Below are positions 35,354 through 47,069 of a stretch of DNA of 62,153 bases, one piece after another. The notes under the pieces were generated by a model. The model was not told where the DNA came from, did no database searches, and saw only the letters and a program-made list of their open reading frames with translations. A program made the position numbers and the translations under genes. Each line of letters opens with the position of its first letter. Within the stretch, counting starts at the first letter, position 1. The stretch is from Cylindrodendrum hubeiense (Eukaryota > Ascomycota > Sordariomycetes > Hypocreales > Nectriaceae), in NCBI GenBank assembly GCA_014621425.1, contig JAANBB010000233.1, forward strand, positions 1-62,153. Reading direction: 5' to 3'.

Positions 35354-37220
35354 ATGTTGCTCTTCGTCCACCGTCGTGAGTTGGATGCCGTTGACTCGCT
35401 CCAATCCTATTCTCCATTGCTGACCTGTGCACTTTTCTCCAGCTTTCGAGGCGATTGCTTCAAATCTCGGTGCTTCTACCGATGAAGGTGAGAGACACGC
35501 TACCATCTTCTATGAATACCACCCTGACCGTCTTCGTCTAGTCAAGCTCATCTTCTCCTTCCTGATCTCGTACCCGCTCGCCGCTCTGCTCAAGCGCATT
35601 CCCGACTCGAGGCCCGATGCCAAGAACCTCTTTTCCATTAGGTACATCCTCCGTCGTCTCTCTCACCACACAAACACCAACTAACCGCTAAAATCAAGCG
35701 TCTCCATCTTCTACCTCGTCGGCCTTTTCGACCTCTGGGATGGCATCCAGACCATCCTCATCAGCGCCGTCGGTGCCTACTGTATCGCCAAATTCCTCCG
35801 CTCCAGCCCCTATATGCCATGGGTCGGCTTCGTCTTCGTCATGGGGCACATGTCCGTCAGCCACATTGCCCGGCAGGCTGCCAATAGCCCCTCCTCCGTC
35901 GACATCACCGGTGCCCAGATGGTCCTCCTCATGAAGCTCAGCGCCTTTTGCTGGAACGTCGCCGACGGCCAACTTGCCCCGGACCTGCTCTCTGACTTCC
36001 AGCGCGACCACATGCTCAAGGAACTGCCCTCCCTTCTGGACTACGCCGGCTGGGTGCTCTTCTTCCCAGCTCTGTTTGCTGGTCCTTCCTTCGACTTCAC
36101 AGACTATCGCCGCTGGCTCGACACTTCCATGTTTGACGTCTCTCCCCAGGTCGACCCTTCCAAGAAGCCTCCCGTCAGGAGGAAGCGGAGGATCCCTCGT
36201 AGCGGAGGCCCAGCTGCCTGGAAAGCTGTCAGTGGGTTATTCTGGATCGGCCTGTTCATGGCTTTGTCCGGTTCGTACAGCCCCAACACCCTGACAGCGG
36301 ACTCCTTTGTCAAGTACGGCTTCTTGCACCGCGTTTGGATCATGCACTTGGTAAGCTTTGTCGCCCGCCTCAAATACTACGGTGTCTGGTCCCTCACCGA
36401 AGGTTCCTGCATCCTCACCGGCCTCGGTTACAACGGCGTCGATCCTGTTACCGGCAAGATCTCGTGGAACCGACTCCAGAACATTGACCCCTGGGCGGTC
36501 GAGACGGCCCAGAACCCACGGGGCTACCTTGGCGGCTGGAATATGAACACTAGCAACTGGCTGCGAAACTACATCTACCTGCGTGTCACTCCGAGGGGCA
36601 AGAAGCCCGGTTTCCGTGCAAGCATGGCGACATTTGGTACCAGCGCCCTCTGGCATGGTTTTTACCCCGGCTACTACTTGAGCTTTGTGCTCGCCAGCTT
36701 CATTCAGACCGTCGCCAAGAGTGAGTGTTCCGACTAAAACCCACCGCTTACTATCTTTGCTATCCATACTGACTTGCCTCTCCTAGACTTCCGACGTCAC
36801 ATCCGCCCCTTCTTCCTAGACCCTATCACTGGAAACCCCACCCCTAAGAAGAAGTACTACGACTTCTTCTCCTACCTCGCCACCCAGCTCACCTTCTCCT
36901 TCGCCACGACTCCATTCCTCGTCCTCTCCTTCAGTGGCTCCATCCTGGCCTGGAAACGCGTCTACTTCTATGCCGTCATCTGGACCCTTGCGTCGCTCAT
37001 CTTCTTCTCCTCCCCTGGAAAGGCCGCTCTCCGGAAGCAACTCGAGAAGCGCCAAGGCAGGGTGAGCGCCAGGTTGGTGCGCTCCATCAGCACTGACAGC
37101 CTCACTGGCAAGGAGCCCATCCTCGGCATCTCCAAGGATATTGAGGGCGACATCAACGAGGCTGTTGAAGAGATTAGGGCCGAGGTCGAGGCCCGGCAGA
37201 GGAAACAGAAAGAGAATTAA
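35354..37220 (+). CDS. ALE1: Lysophospholipid acyltransferase Ale1 (MBOAT)
   Basis: Five exons (35354-35372, 35443-35487, 35542-35641, 35699-36720, 36787-37220) give 539 aa. Exon 1 is 19 nt and exon 2 is 45 nt; together they encode MLLFVHPFEAIASNLGAS. MBOAT hallmarks: KLSAFCWNVADG, the PSLLDYAGWVLFFPALFAGPS loop, LKYYGVWSLTEG with the following GLGYNG, NTSNWLRNYIYLRV, and the catalytic His in TSALWHGFYPGYYLSF. The enzyme acylates lysophosphatidylcholine, -ethanolamine and other lysophospholipids at the ER in the Lands cycle. The C-terminus is Lys/Glu-rich and cytosolic. A gene finder that skips the small exons would start inside exon 4. Confidence 0.93.
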
Positions 37221-38039
37221 TGTAATCAATCTCTGGGCGACACCGGTACATGCAGTTGAACTACGTGGCCCTAACCACCTCCCAAGTGTCTTGTCAGTGC
37301 GTGTGCATTATTCTCATATCACGCGAACACATGAATCTACATGAGTAGTGATAGAGTGAGATGCGAAGGAACTTGAAGTATAATATAACATGATAAATCT
37401 AGTTGTAGATTATACATCACATCATTAGATCTATCTCTGGGATGGGCCTTAAAGACCCTCCTGTATAGGCCCGAATCGTTAGGGCCACTAATTACATGGT
37501 ATCGTAAGAATGAGCGCGTCGTGCTGTCCGTCTTGAAACCCGGCATCGCCTGTCGATCCAACTATAGTACAGATACACAAGATCGTCCGTAGATGGTAGG
37601 TTTGGTGGTAGTACAGAGGCTCAAGATCATGGTGAAGGAGGAAAAAAAGAGATTTGAGCGTCAAGGTGTTTTTGTTGAGATCCGTCAAAGATCGTGTATC
37701 GTGAAGTGGTTTTTTTGTGTAGTCAAATAAATCTTGAAGATCGTGTGTCGTTGAAGATTTTGGAAAGAATCCAAAAGAAATGGTCGTGCGTCGTTGCAGC
37801 TTTTCGAGAGAAGCAAAATCCAGAGAGAGAGAGAGAAACAAATCGTGAAGATGAATCGTGAAAGATTGTGGCGTGTGTGATAGAAAGAGAAAGAAAATAG
37901 GGCATCGTGATGCGTTGGTCGTCAAATCGTCGAGATGCCATCAAGTTGCATGATAGTAGTTCAAGGGCGGGACGTGTCCCAACCCTCAGTCATCCAAACG
38001 CTTTTCGCTTTTTCGTCAAAGAATTTCAAAAAGGAGTTA
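37221..38039. other. Convergent intergenic region ALE1 / serine-rich gene
   Basis: 819 bp; its second half (37570-37935) is purine-rich and carries an ATCGTG-rich array listed separately. No gene is supported. Confidence 0.5.
37580..37932. repeat. ATCGTG-rich degenerate array
   Basis: Six exact ATCGTG hexamers occur at 37691, 37698, 37740, 37842, 37855 and 37904, flanked by ATCGTC at about 37582 and 37926 and many GTCGTT/GATC variants, with a GA microsatellite (37821-37836). A given hexamer is expected less than once here by chance. The reverse complement is CACGAT. Whether it is a 3' UTR element, a protein-binding array or low-complexity drift is unknown. Confidence 0.6.
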
Positions 38040-40726
38040 TTAGGTACCCCAGCCCTGTCTTGTACCGACAACAATAAGTGCAATCACAGCACCGAGCATG
38101 AGCAGGCCAATGATGGACATGCCACGGTTGACATTCCTCCACCACATAGCGCTGCGGTACATGTCGTCGTCCACAAGTTGGGGTTGACCGCCATGCCCGT
38201 GTCGCAAGCTCAGTTTAGAAGCGCTGTGGCCGTGCTCGGTGTCATGGATTCCCAGGGGGATGGGGATGGTTGCAGCAAGCATCCAAGCTGTGAGATCACG
38301 TCAGAGAGTGTTCCAAGAGATACAACATGGGCTTATGCCGTGATGGGGGAGACTCACCCAAAGGGAATATGAATCCGACGACGAACATGGCAACCTGGGC
38401 GTTTCGTCTCCCAGTCAATTCGCTCCTTGCCTCCCAGTCTGCTGACGGGGGCTCCCAAATACTATGCCTGACAGCCCTGCGGTCCCGGCCCAAGTGAGGA
38501 GACCAGATGCTAGATGTTTGCTTTTTCAGATTGCGCACAACCGCTAAAACAGGGTGTGGCGGGAGGGGAGTGATGTCCATTGATCCGGCATCCGATTCAC
38601 GATGCCCGCCATGATACGCAACAGGGTCACGCGGTCGCCGACGAGGGCTGAAGATGTCCGAAATATGGCGGTCTTGGCTTGGGGAGCGGCTGAGACCGCC
38701 TGCTTGGCTGTCGGTAAAGCTGAAATTGGAAAACATGGACTCAGATGAAGGCTTGTAAGCCAGCCACTTTCGCTCGCCACTGCCATAGTAAACCCTGCAT
38801 ACAGTCAGTCATGTACTATCAACATTGTTTTTGAGTTGATTATCTTACTTTGCCCAAGTTGGGACCGCCGCATTGAAGCTAGCAGTTGATCTGAGACTGC
38901 GAGTCTGAGGCATAGCTCGAAAGCATTTTGCCCAGTCGAGTCCGTGACGGACGGTGTCGCAACTCCTCGAGAGGGGCCAGACCATCACCATCCTCGTCGT
39001 GATCACGGATGAGGCGGATGGTGCCTGAATTAGGGTCGCGGAGTGCATTCCTGCTGTAAGCCGCTGTCGGCGGTTCCAATGAGGTCCTTCTCGAATGAGA
39101 AGGTCCAACAGTGTGCTCTTCTAGGCCAGCCAAAGAAGAGACCATGCTCAGAATGTGTTTGCTGTGGCTACTGCTTCGTCGGTCGGCAAATGAAGCAACT
39201 GACAGGGCGCGAGATGCAGGTTCGCTGCCTCCCTCACTCTCGGAGAGGACTGTGGACAGCTGGGAGCTCCATTGGTGCGGACGAACAGCTGGCTGCGGTT
39301 TAGAGTGAGCGCCGGTAGACGGGTTCCAATTCGGCCCAACTTGGTGTAACATAGTCGCAGGGCCTACAAATAGGGCTCGCGTGGCCTCCTGTGTCATGAT
39401 GGTGGAAATAGATGTTAATGACCCTGTACGAACAGAGTCGTGGGAACGGGTCTTGGCCAACCCAAAGCTCTCCCAGGACCTCTTCTTATTCGGTCGCAGA
39501 GGCGGGACGATGAGGCTCTCTTGAGAGAACTCGGGCTTTACTCGGTTCCTGACAGCAACAACAGAAGATGCGGATGAAGGTCCACCATGGACCACGTAAT
39601 TGGCCTCACTCTCGCGGGTGTGCGGGCGGGTTTGGACATGGACGGAAGGCTCTGTTGAAGAGGGCCCACCAAGAAGCTCATAGTTGGAATGGATGGATGA
39701 GGCAGGCAGACTGTCCAATTCAGCGACGGCCATGGGGGAGCTCTGGCCATAGATCTTGTAGTTGGTCCTATCAGAAAGTGTGGATCTCGACTGAGACGAA
39801 ACGGTCGACTGGAAGGACAGCTTCTCATTAAGTAGCCGGGTTGACGGAACGTCGATTGGATTGGTGAGTTCAATCTCGGGCAGAGATGGCAGGGGTGGTA
39901 CAGACGAAGGGGCTGACGAGAGCTGAGGCTGCTTCTGTTTGAGATCAGGAGTCTTGGGAACCTTTCGAACGCCACCAATCATGCGATAGTTCCAAGGTGA
40001 CACTCGGGGGCTGGATCGAACACGCTGGGTGGAGGACGAAACGGGAGACTTAGATACGGCGCTGCGCTCTGTGAGGGGAGTCAATGGCGAACTGGGGCGG
40101 TCTTGGTGGTCGTCGCTAAATGTGCCCATAGACTGGCGGCCATAAGAACTGTTTCGGGTGCTGAAAGAAGGCGGAGGAGACCAGATGGAGTCGGTTCTGG
40201 ATGAGGTTGAAAGATCCTGAGGAAGCACGGAGAAGGTCTTGTCGGAGTGAACATTGATGATTTTGCGACGGGCAGAGGAGGGCCGAGAGGAGGACTGAGA
40301 GGATGGTCGCTGTGATGGCGAAAGCTCGCCAGCGGATTGAAAGGAGTCATCATCATGAATGTCGATTTCGGCGTCATCCACATCGGTCAAGGGGCGCCAT
40401 GGAGAGCTCGATTCGGGCGTCGCGAGTCTCGAGGTACGTCTCGAGTCCGGGGTGGCAGTAGGGCGGATCTTGGTCCAAACCGTGGGCGATGGAGACTCGT
40501 AGTAGAAACTGGACGGGGCCAGGGGAGAAGAACACCTTGGCCAAGGTTCCGGATCGGTCTCGGTGCATGCGTCGGCGTAAGATATGGGGCGGGAAGAGGG
40601 AGAGCCATCGGCGCCAATTCGGGGCGGACTATAAGGAACGAGCCGGATCCCGAGGCGGTTGTTCTGAGAGCTCGTGCGCTCGTGAAGTGGCCGTCGCGGC
40701 GGAGTGCAAGACGGCGAAGCCGACAT
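38040..40726 (-). CDS. Serine-rich two-TM membrane protein, function unknown
   Basis: Long N-terminal region (about 600 aa; exon from 40726) rich in Ser, Pro, Arg and Thr and predicted disordered, then a conserved region with VYYGSGERKW and IFSPRRRP. A C-terminal pair of hydrophobic helices follows (about VAMFVVGFIFPLAWMLAATI and GMSIIGLLMLGAVIALIVVG) separated by a loop with WWRNVNRGM. It resembles a serine-rich protein family found in Sordariomycetes; I know no function for it. Introns near 38820-38765 and 38355-38282 are well supported. The junction around 38880-38990 is not simple: the long exon hits a stop after 38879 while the next conserved frame (RSLRSTASFNAAVPTWAK) is offset, so there is either a weak 65-75-nt intron or an indel. 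Confidence 0.65.
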
Positions 40727-43700
40727 GCTCTACGCCTAGGCGGCAGTGGCCGAACTGACCATGCCCTGGAAGGAAGATGAACGAATTGGCGGACGGAGCC
40801 CGGAAGGGAGGAGTCGAATTGACTTGAATCGATATCGACGGCGGCGGCGGTGGTCGGGGGCCGGAAGAGTGGGTCGGTAGTTCGGAGGCTGATGGGATCA
40901 CGGGCCCAGGCGAAAGCAGTCGATTAATGAGGAGCGACGTTAATTAAGCGCGAAGACGAGGGTGCATTAAGTCGAGGCGCGGCGGTTGCAAGGTCTTTAT
41001 GGAGACACGAACGAAGAAGAATAAAAATATAAGAGCCGCGCAAGTAGGAGAAGTAGGAATTCAGAGCAAGAGAAGTGAAGCGGATCCTAGACGAGGAACT
41101 GGCGGAGTCGGCGATACAGGAATAGATGGAGAGAGATCCGTGGGGACTGAGTCTGAGGAAGCGCCGAAAGAGGAAGAAGCCAGGAACCAGGAGCCAGGAA
41201 TAGGAAAAGAAGAAGCAAAGCAGGAAGCAGAAGGGGCAGAAGCAATGATCGTGAGAGAAGGAGCGAGTGGGTGAGGGAGCGACTGGCCGACAATGGCCGG
41301 ATTATAGCAAACGAGCAAACGAGCGACGAGTGACGGACGGAGGGAGTGTGAGGGAAAGAGAGAAAGATCCACGGGATGGGATCATGGGGGGAAGAAGGGT
41401 TGGCGGGTAGGGTAGCTTCAAGAGGAAAAAGAGCAAGGCCGCCTCCTCATCGACCATCAGACTGCATGCTGCGTACCGTGCTGCGACCCGCGACCCAGGA
41501 CGGCAGGAGGGATGGGGCCCTAAACCTCCAGGAAGTGCGGACTAGGTGCAGTAGCTCCGTAGGTTCCTGCCACCTCGTCCTGCCACTTCGTCCTGCCACC
41601 TGCTGCTCTCTACTATGTCAGGTAGGTACGTAGCAGTAATCTGTACTTCCCCTTACAGGCCCTTGCAAAAAGCCTCGAAAGCGTGGGTTTGGTACGGAGC
41701 GCTGGCCCGTACGCAGTAGGTAACTCTGCTCTCCACCCCCAGGGACACGCCCCATCTGCAGCAAACGATAGGCGCTTCCATTGGCCGGCGACGCGGTGGG
41801 TTGCAGAGCCAGGAAATGGACGTGAACCAGTGCTGTAGCGCCATTGAGGCTACTCTGCAGCTAACGGGATATTACCTGACGCAGCAGGGTTTCTCCTGCA
41901 GGACCGCGCCCACCGGATGGACGAGGTCACCATGTCACCGACACCGACACGCGGGAGACACGGGGACGTTGGACCGGGGTTTGGCTGAGAAAGGCCCAAG
42001 GGGCTTTTCTCGAAGGGGGGTGAATGGGACCAAAGGAATTGGGGCAAAAAGGAGGAGAGGCGAATAAGGATTGAAGAGATAAACCCCGTCCAGAGTGGGT
42101 GACTGCTCCGTCACCCACCGAGACACTGTAACCCCAAGGAAACTGCTCCAATCACCGTACTTACACGGGCAGACCAGGGAACCCGCAAGGTGTAGGACAG
42201 CAGTTTGTAGGGGTTTTTTTTTTTTTACTTTGGTCGGGCTTGGGCAGCTGGGACTGGCAAGATTGTGGGGTTTAACTGGTCTGGACAAGGATAGGAGAGG
42301 TTGGCAACTTGTGGGAATGAGCGCGGATGATTGGGCCGAAGCCGTTTAACTGGCCATGATAGGGACGATGGCTGGTTTGGTGGCGGGGGTGACGTTGTTA
42401 ATTCTCCCGGCCTATTGGGCCACCCTCTGCGCGCCTGGGCATTTGGACGTCGGTCTCCGTACCGCACCGAGGGCAAATCTGTCGTAAGATGGATGGGTCA
42501 CTCAGGTGGTCTTCTGGAACGAACAGCCAGACGAGCTGCGTTGGGCTTGGTGCTAATTCTCGAGCACGGCGTTGTAGTGCACCGGGGATATTTGATCAGC
42601 AGCCAAGACAGAGACAAGGCTCCAATAGTCGGACCTTGGGCTACACTTTGACCACACTTTGACCACCACCGACAGGTGGCAAGTCATCAATGGCGCAGCG
42701 AAGGAACCATGGTGAAGCCACGGGCCGCCCACAGCGAAACATTTCCATGTCATTTCAGTCACTGCAACTACCGCCAGTCCATCTCGTCATCGGTCAGGGG
42801 GGGATGCGAGGAGGCAGAAATAGAAGCTTTCTCCAGCAAGGCCATGGGCCTCGGAGCTGGCCTCTTGGGCGCTTCTTCTCCCTCTTCCCCGCCGTCCCCC
42901 TTCTGCGAAGCGCCCTTGCAGCAAAAAGTCGGTGATACCATGTCCAAGTTCTGCGAGTTTAGCGCAGTCGCTGGATGGTAGGTCCGTTGCACGGCACGGC
43001 TGCTCATGTCTCGGCGCCTGTTCCATCAACCTGCTACACAGTGGACTGCGCGCGGCGCCTCTCGAAACACGACCGGCCTGGATTCCACGAGAGCGACCTG
43101 CAGATGGATGCCGCCCAACGGCCGCAGCTCAGCAGCGTTTGCGCTCTCCCCGCTCCACTGCATCTTGCTCGTTTCACCAGAGCCCAGTGTCTGCCGAGCG
43201 AGCAGCGATGGCGAGTCCTCATGAATTAAGTATCGTTCTCGCCCAGCGCTGAACGAAGACGCCGCCAAAGCTGCAAACTCTAAGCCTGATGGCCACTTGT
43301 AGGCGCGCGCGCAATCGAACACCGGGCCGCCGCGGCGCTGTACCGTACATAGGTAGTAATCCACACCTTTACGACGTGGTACGTGTTACTATAGACGTGT
43401 CAAGCCCGTGTCAAGCCCGCGCCCAATCCAGTGCCTTGTGTCTGGTGCCCAGTGCCCAGTGCCCAGTGCTCCGTATGAGTACGTCGCCGACCGACCGGAT
43501 CGTCTGAACCATCGCCACGCCCTGCGCAAATCTTCTCGGGCCTCTGACCCCTGCTGTATTGCCCTGTGCGCTGAGCTCTGGCGTTGAGTCTTTGGCAGAA
43601 AAGGGGATGTGACAGCAAAGAATTTTTCCCCAATGGGGCTGTCAACCATGGGCCACCATCATGACTTAGGCGATTGTCTTGTTCTTCTTGTCTAAAGCCG

Positions 43701-45429
43701 AGCCAGGGTCGACCCAAAAGAGGAAGCCAGAAAGATTCGAGACATGAAAATTTGGTATTGACGACAAGTCGGAATAGGATGCTTCATCTCCGGGGGAGAG
43801 ATAAGGTAAAATAGGATGTGAGATTGATCATGGTGTGTTACATTTGCCACTCGCTATCTACCCTAAAGTGAACACACACGACGTCTCCTGTATCGGCACA
43901 GTTCGTTTCCGTCGTCACAACTGTTCGAGACAGGCCATCAATAGTGTCAATTGAACCCAGCACCACTTCCTCGCAATTCCACCTTCACGCGTCACCACCC
44001 GAGGCAGTCGTGTATTGTGGCTCCCAAGCGTTGGTTGTGTTAGGCCATCGAACTAGCTAATGCAGGTACGGCGCTCACCGGAGGGCTTCGGCTTCGGGGT
44101 GCGTCGGTCGACTTTTAGATCATGATGCAGGGCGTGGACAAGATCCAGCGCCGTCTGGAACCCCAATAAACCTACAGATGTCCATTTCAAAAGTCTTTGC
44201 CAGTGCTAAAAGCGCCATCTCCCTTCATCCTTGTCGGTTACCTGAGGTACATCGAATGCACACCAGATTTCTTCAGGCATTCACTACAATCGCTATAACT
44301 TCAGGGGGTTCAGGGACTGTAGGGGAAAAGCTAGTGATGCATGGCGCACTATAATCTCTGGGCTTCCAGGCCTTGTGGAAGAAGAGATGTACTTGATGTA
44401 TTTATCCTTGGATTGATTGGTTGCCTTGATCTCATTGCTTTTTCTTGGGCAAAGACTTTTGAAATGGACATCTGTACGCATCCGTCTTAGGTAGGGGATG
44501 GCCTGGGTGATTTTCCCTAGGTTGGATAGCATGCTGTCTGTGACCGACACGGGCGGCGATGCAGGGCGTTGGCTAGCTGTACATGGGGGTCGACGAATAT
44601 TTCATCCCTCACTTGCCAGTCTCACTTTCATGTCTGGTTATCACTTGTTGTTTGTTGTTATTCATTGCGGTCCGTTCACAACAACAACACAGGTTTCGAA
44701 TATAAACAACGGGAGAGGTAATTTGGAAGCCCGTCAGCAAGCAACGAACCCGTCCAGCAGTGCGTGACCACGTCAAAGGCATCTCCATCCTCGTCCCCAC
44801 ATCCATCTCCATCCCCCCATATCCGTGCTGTGTTGGTCCAAGCTTGCACCCGTACCGGGAGTAGCCCATCATCCACCCGAGGCTAAGCCACAGCAGTGAC
44901 AATCGCTTCCCTACTAGCCGATATGCAAGGTGAAATGAAGCAGAACAATGTCTATGAATTATGACAAGCACATATACCAAAGTGCCTCACGCGACGCCTT
45001 GCACGGCATAATTACAGTTATACTCACTCACTGAGCTGGACTTTCGCCCATTCGCTCACTCACTCATCGATTGACGGACCTGCTTACCCGTCACTTTCAC
45101 ACTCACTCCCAAACCCAGTGCGCAATGAGCCGTGGCTGAATGAGGCTGGCCCCATTGCACCTATTATATTCTCCCTAGCTCAGCCTCGCCTCCATTGTCC
45201 CACATCCCCATGATACGTATCCTCAACTTCCAGGCGTGGGCTTCCCTTTGACCACAGCTGGCACAGGCGCGAGTTGACTTGGGTAGAGAGGCGTCATTTT
45301 CCTTCCATCCAAACAACCCACCTTCTCCATTTCCTGCCATCTGCGCCTCGCTTTTGTTTACCCCGTCTCGACCAACGACCGACTTCAGAACATCAAGCAT
45401 CCGCACCGGCAACATCAAAGACTACTCAA
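40727..45429. other. 4.7-kb gene-free divergent region, serine-rich gene / RCE1
   Basis: No supported gene. 40,990-41,370 is strongly purine-rich on the plus strand (pyrimidine-rich leader of the minus gene). There are GGTACC-type motifs near 41560-41630, a T tract near 42217-42227, short direct repeats at 43397-43418 (GTGTCAAGCCC) and 43445-43469 (GTGCCCA). The many ORFs of 60-120 codons overlap on several frames and look like nothing I recognise. Long regulatory or 5' UTR DNA, or a long noncoding RNA, are possible. Confidence 0.55.
43397..43469. repeat. Short direct repeats
   Basis: Two copies of GTGTCAAGCCC(G) at 43397-43418, followed at 43445-43469 by three and a half copies of the 7-bp unit GTGCCCA. 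It lies in the gene-free stretch; no known role. Confidence 0.75.
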
Positions 45430-46796
45430 ATGTCTACCTCATCACCCATCTCCAACCCAACGGAGTTTGGAACGCCCCAGGCCGTTACCTTACTGGTGAG
45501 CCTCACCCACCCGCATCTCCCATTTGTCGTTCTGCCACCGGCTCTGCGCAACCCGCGATGCATGTCGTAAACGTCTCAGCATCTTGAAGCCCATCACCAC
45601 CACACTTTAACCCCCACGTTCCCTTGCCTCACGTTCCCTTGCCTTACCCGTGGTTCAATGTTCACATCTACTCACCTGCAACGCCCGGTTCCGCGCCATT
45701 CCAGATCGCATACACCCTCGTCTATGTCATCCCCCTCTACTTCTCGGCCGCCACCCGGCCGTCACCCACGCGCTCACGAGATGCGCCCGAGGCCATCCGC
45801 GCTCGTATCCTCGTCGTCTCGCTATCCACGGCCGTTTGCTCCCTCGTGACGCTCGCCTTGCTCTCGTCCCAGCTCTCGTCCGAGAAGCAGCCCCTGCACC
45901 TCATGGGCTACTGGCCCGCAGGCCTCGTCGACGCTGCCCGCGCCCTCTGGTTGACGGCGTTGCTCTTCGCCGGGCCCCTCTACGAATCCCTCGTCGTCGA
46001 CGGCGCCGCGCGCGAATGGCTGACTCTCCAGCCTCTCAAGGAGCTCTGGGCCGACTGGCCCACCTGGAGAAACATGGTTGCGGTACGTGTTCTCGCTACC
46101 CCCAACTCCCAGCCTCGTCCCTTAGTTTCGTCTCCAACCCATGCCCACGACGCACGCACATCTCACATCCTAGCCCAGCTCGTCTCACCTTGTCATCTCC
46201 ACCCCACGCGCGAGCGAAACAGGCCTCATTCGCTTGTCACACCGCTTCTTCCCCTTCTGCTGCTGCTTATTTTCCCCTTCCCTTGGCTGATTTCCCCTTC
46301 CGGTTTCTCTTGACAGGGTCCCGTCACCGAGGAATGTCTCTTCCGCTCCGCGGCCGTCCCGCTTTTGCTCCGGGCCGGCACCAGCCTCACCGGCACCATC
46401 TTCCTCTCGCCGCTCGTCTTCGGCCTCGCTCATCTGCACCACTTCTATGAGTTCCGCATCACACATCCCCAGACTCCACTTCCCGTTGCTATCGCCCGCT
46501 CCGTCCTCCAGCTGTCCTACACCTCTCTGTTTGGTGCCTATGCTACCTTCTTGTTCATGAGGACTGGAAGCCTCTTGGCCGTTATTCTCGTCCACGCCTT
46601 TTGCAATTGCATGGGCCTGCCTCGTGTCTGGGGGCTCCTTGACCCTCACTGGCTCTCTGATCGGGACCCGGCTGCTGTTTTTCCACGGAAGCTCTGGACC
46701 GCTGTGTATTACGTCTTGCTTGTTGGCGGCTTGGTGGCCTGGTGCCGGAATCTGTATTCGTTGACAGAGACCCCCATGGCTCTCGCCGAGTTCTAA
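45430..46796 (+). CDS. RCE1: CAAX prenyl protease 2 (Rce1)
   Basis: Three exons (45430-45495, 45705-46082, 46317-46796; introns 209 and 234 nt, long for this window) give 307 aa. ABI/CPBP glutamic protease hallmarks: the catalytic GPVTEECLFRS (EExxxR) at the start of exon 3, FGLAHLHHF with the conserved His, and the later HAFCN motif. Rce1 cleaves the -AAX tripeptide from farnesylated or geranylgeranylated proteins such as Ras and Rho at the ER membrane. Several membrane helices are visible, including TLVYVIPLYF and GAYATFLFMRTGSLLAVILV. The ATG opens MSTSSPISNP and the first helix follows the first intron. It converges on MMM1. Confidence 0.93.
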
Positions 46797-47069
46797 ATTC
46801 AACCATCAAGTTCAATACCCTTAGGAGTATATATACCCATGGCTGGTTTAGTACTTATAAACATGGCCTCCCTTACCCCGTCTTTAGCCTGTGTTTTCCC
46901 AAGTCCACTTAACTGAAGCTCTTGGCTCCAAGCGAGGTCTTTCACCCCATTCATAAATTTGATGTCATGTCGGTATTCACGTATAAAAATCGTAGAGGCC
47001 TGAGACCCGGCATTCTCACAGGTTATTGCAGATAAGAGGGGCATCCGGTTTGATTTACATATATGGTTA

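Noticed and set aside
45650..46450. 266-codon plus-strand ORF rich in Arg/Pro/Ala
   Set aside because: Overlaps RCE1 in a shifted frame. RCE1 has family motifs and correct splicing; this frame is a GC-rich shadow.
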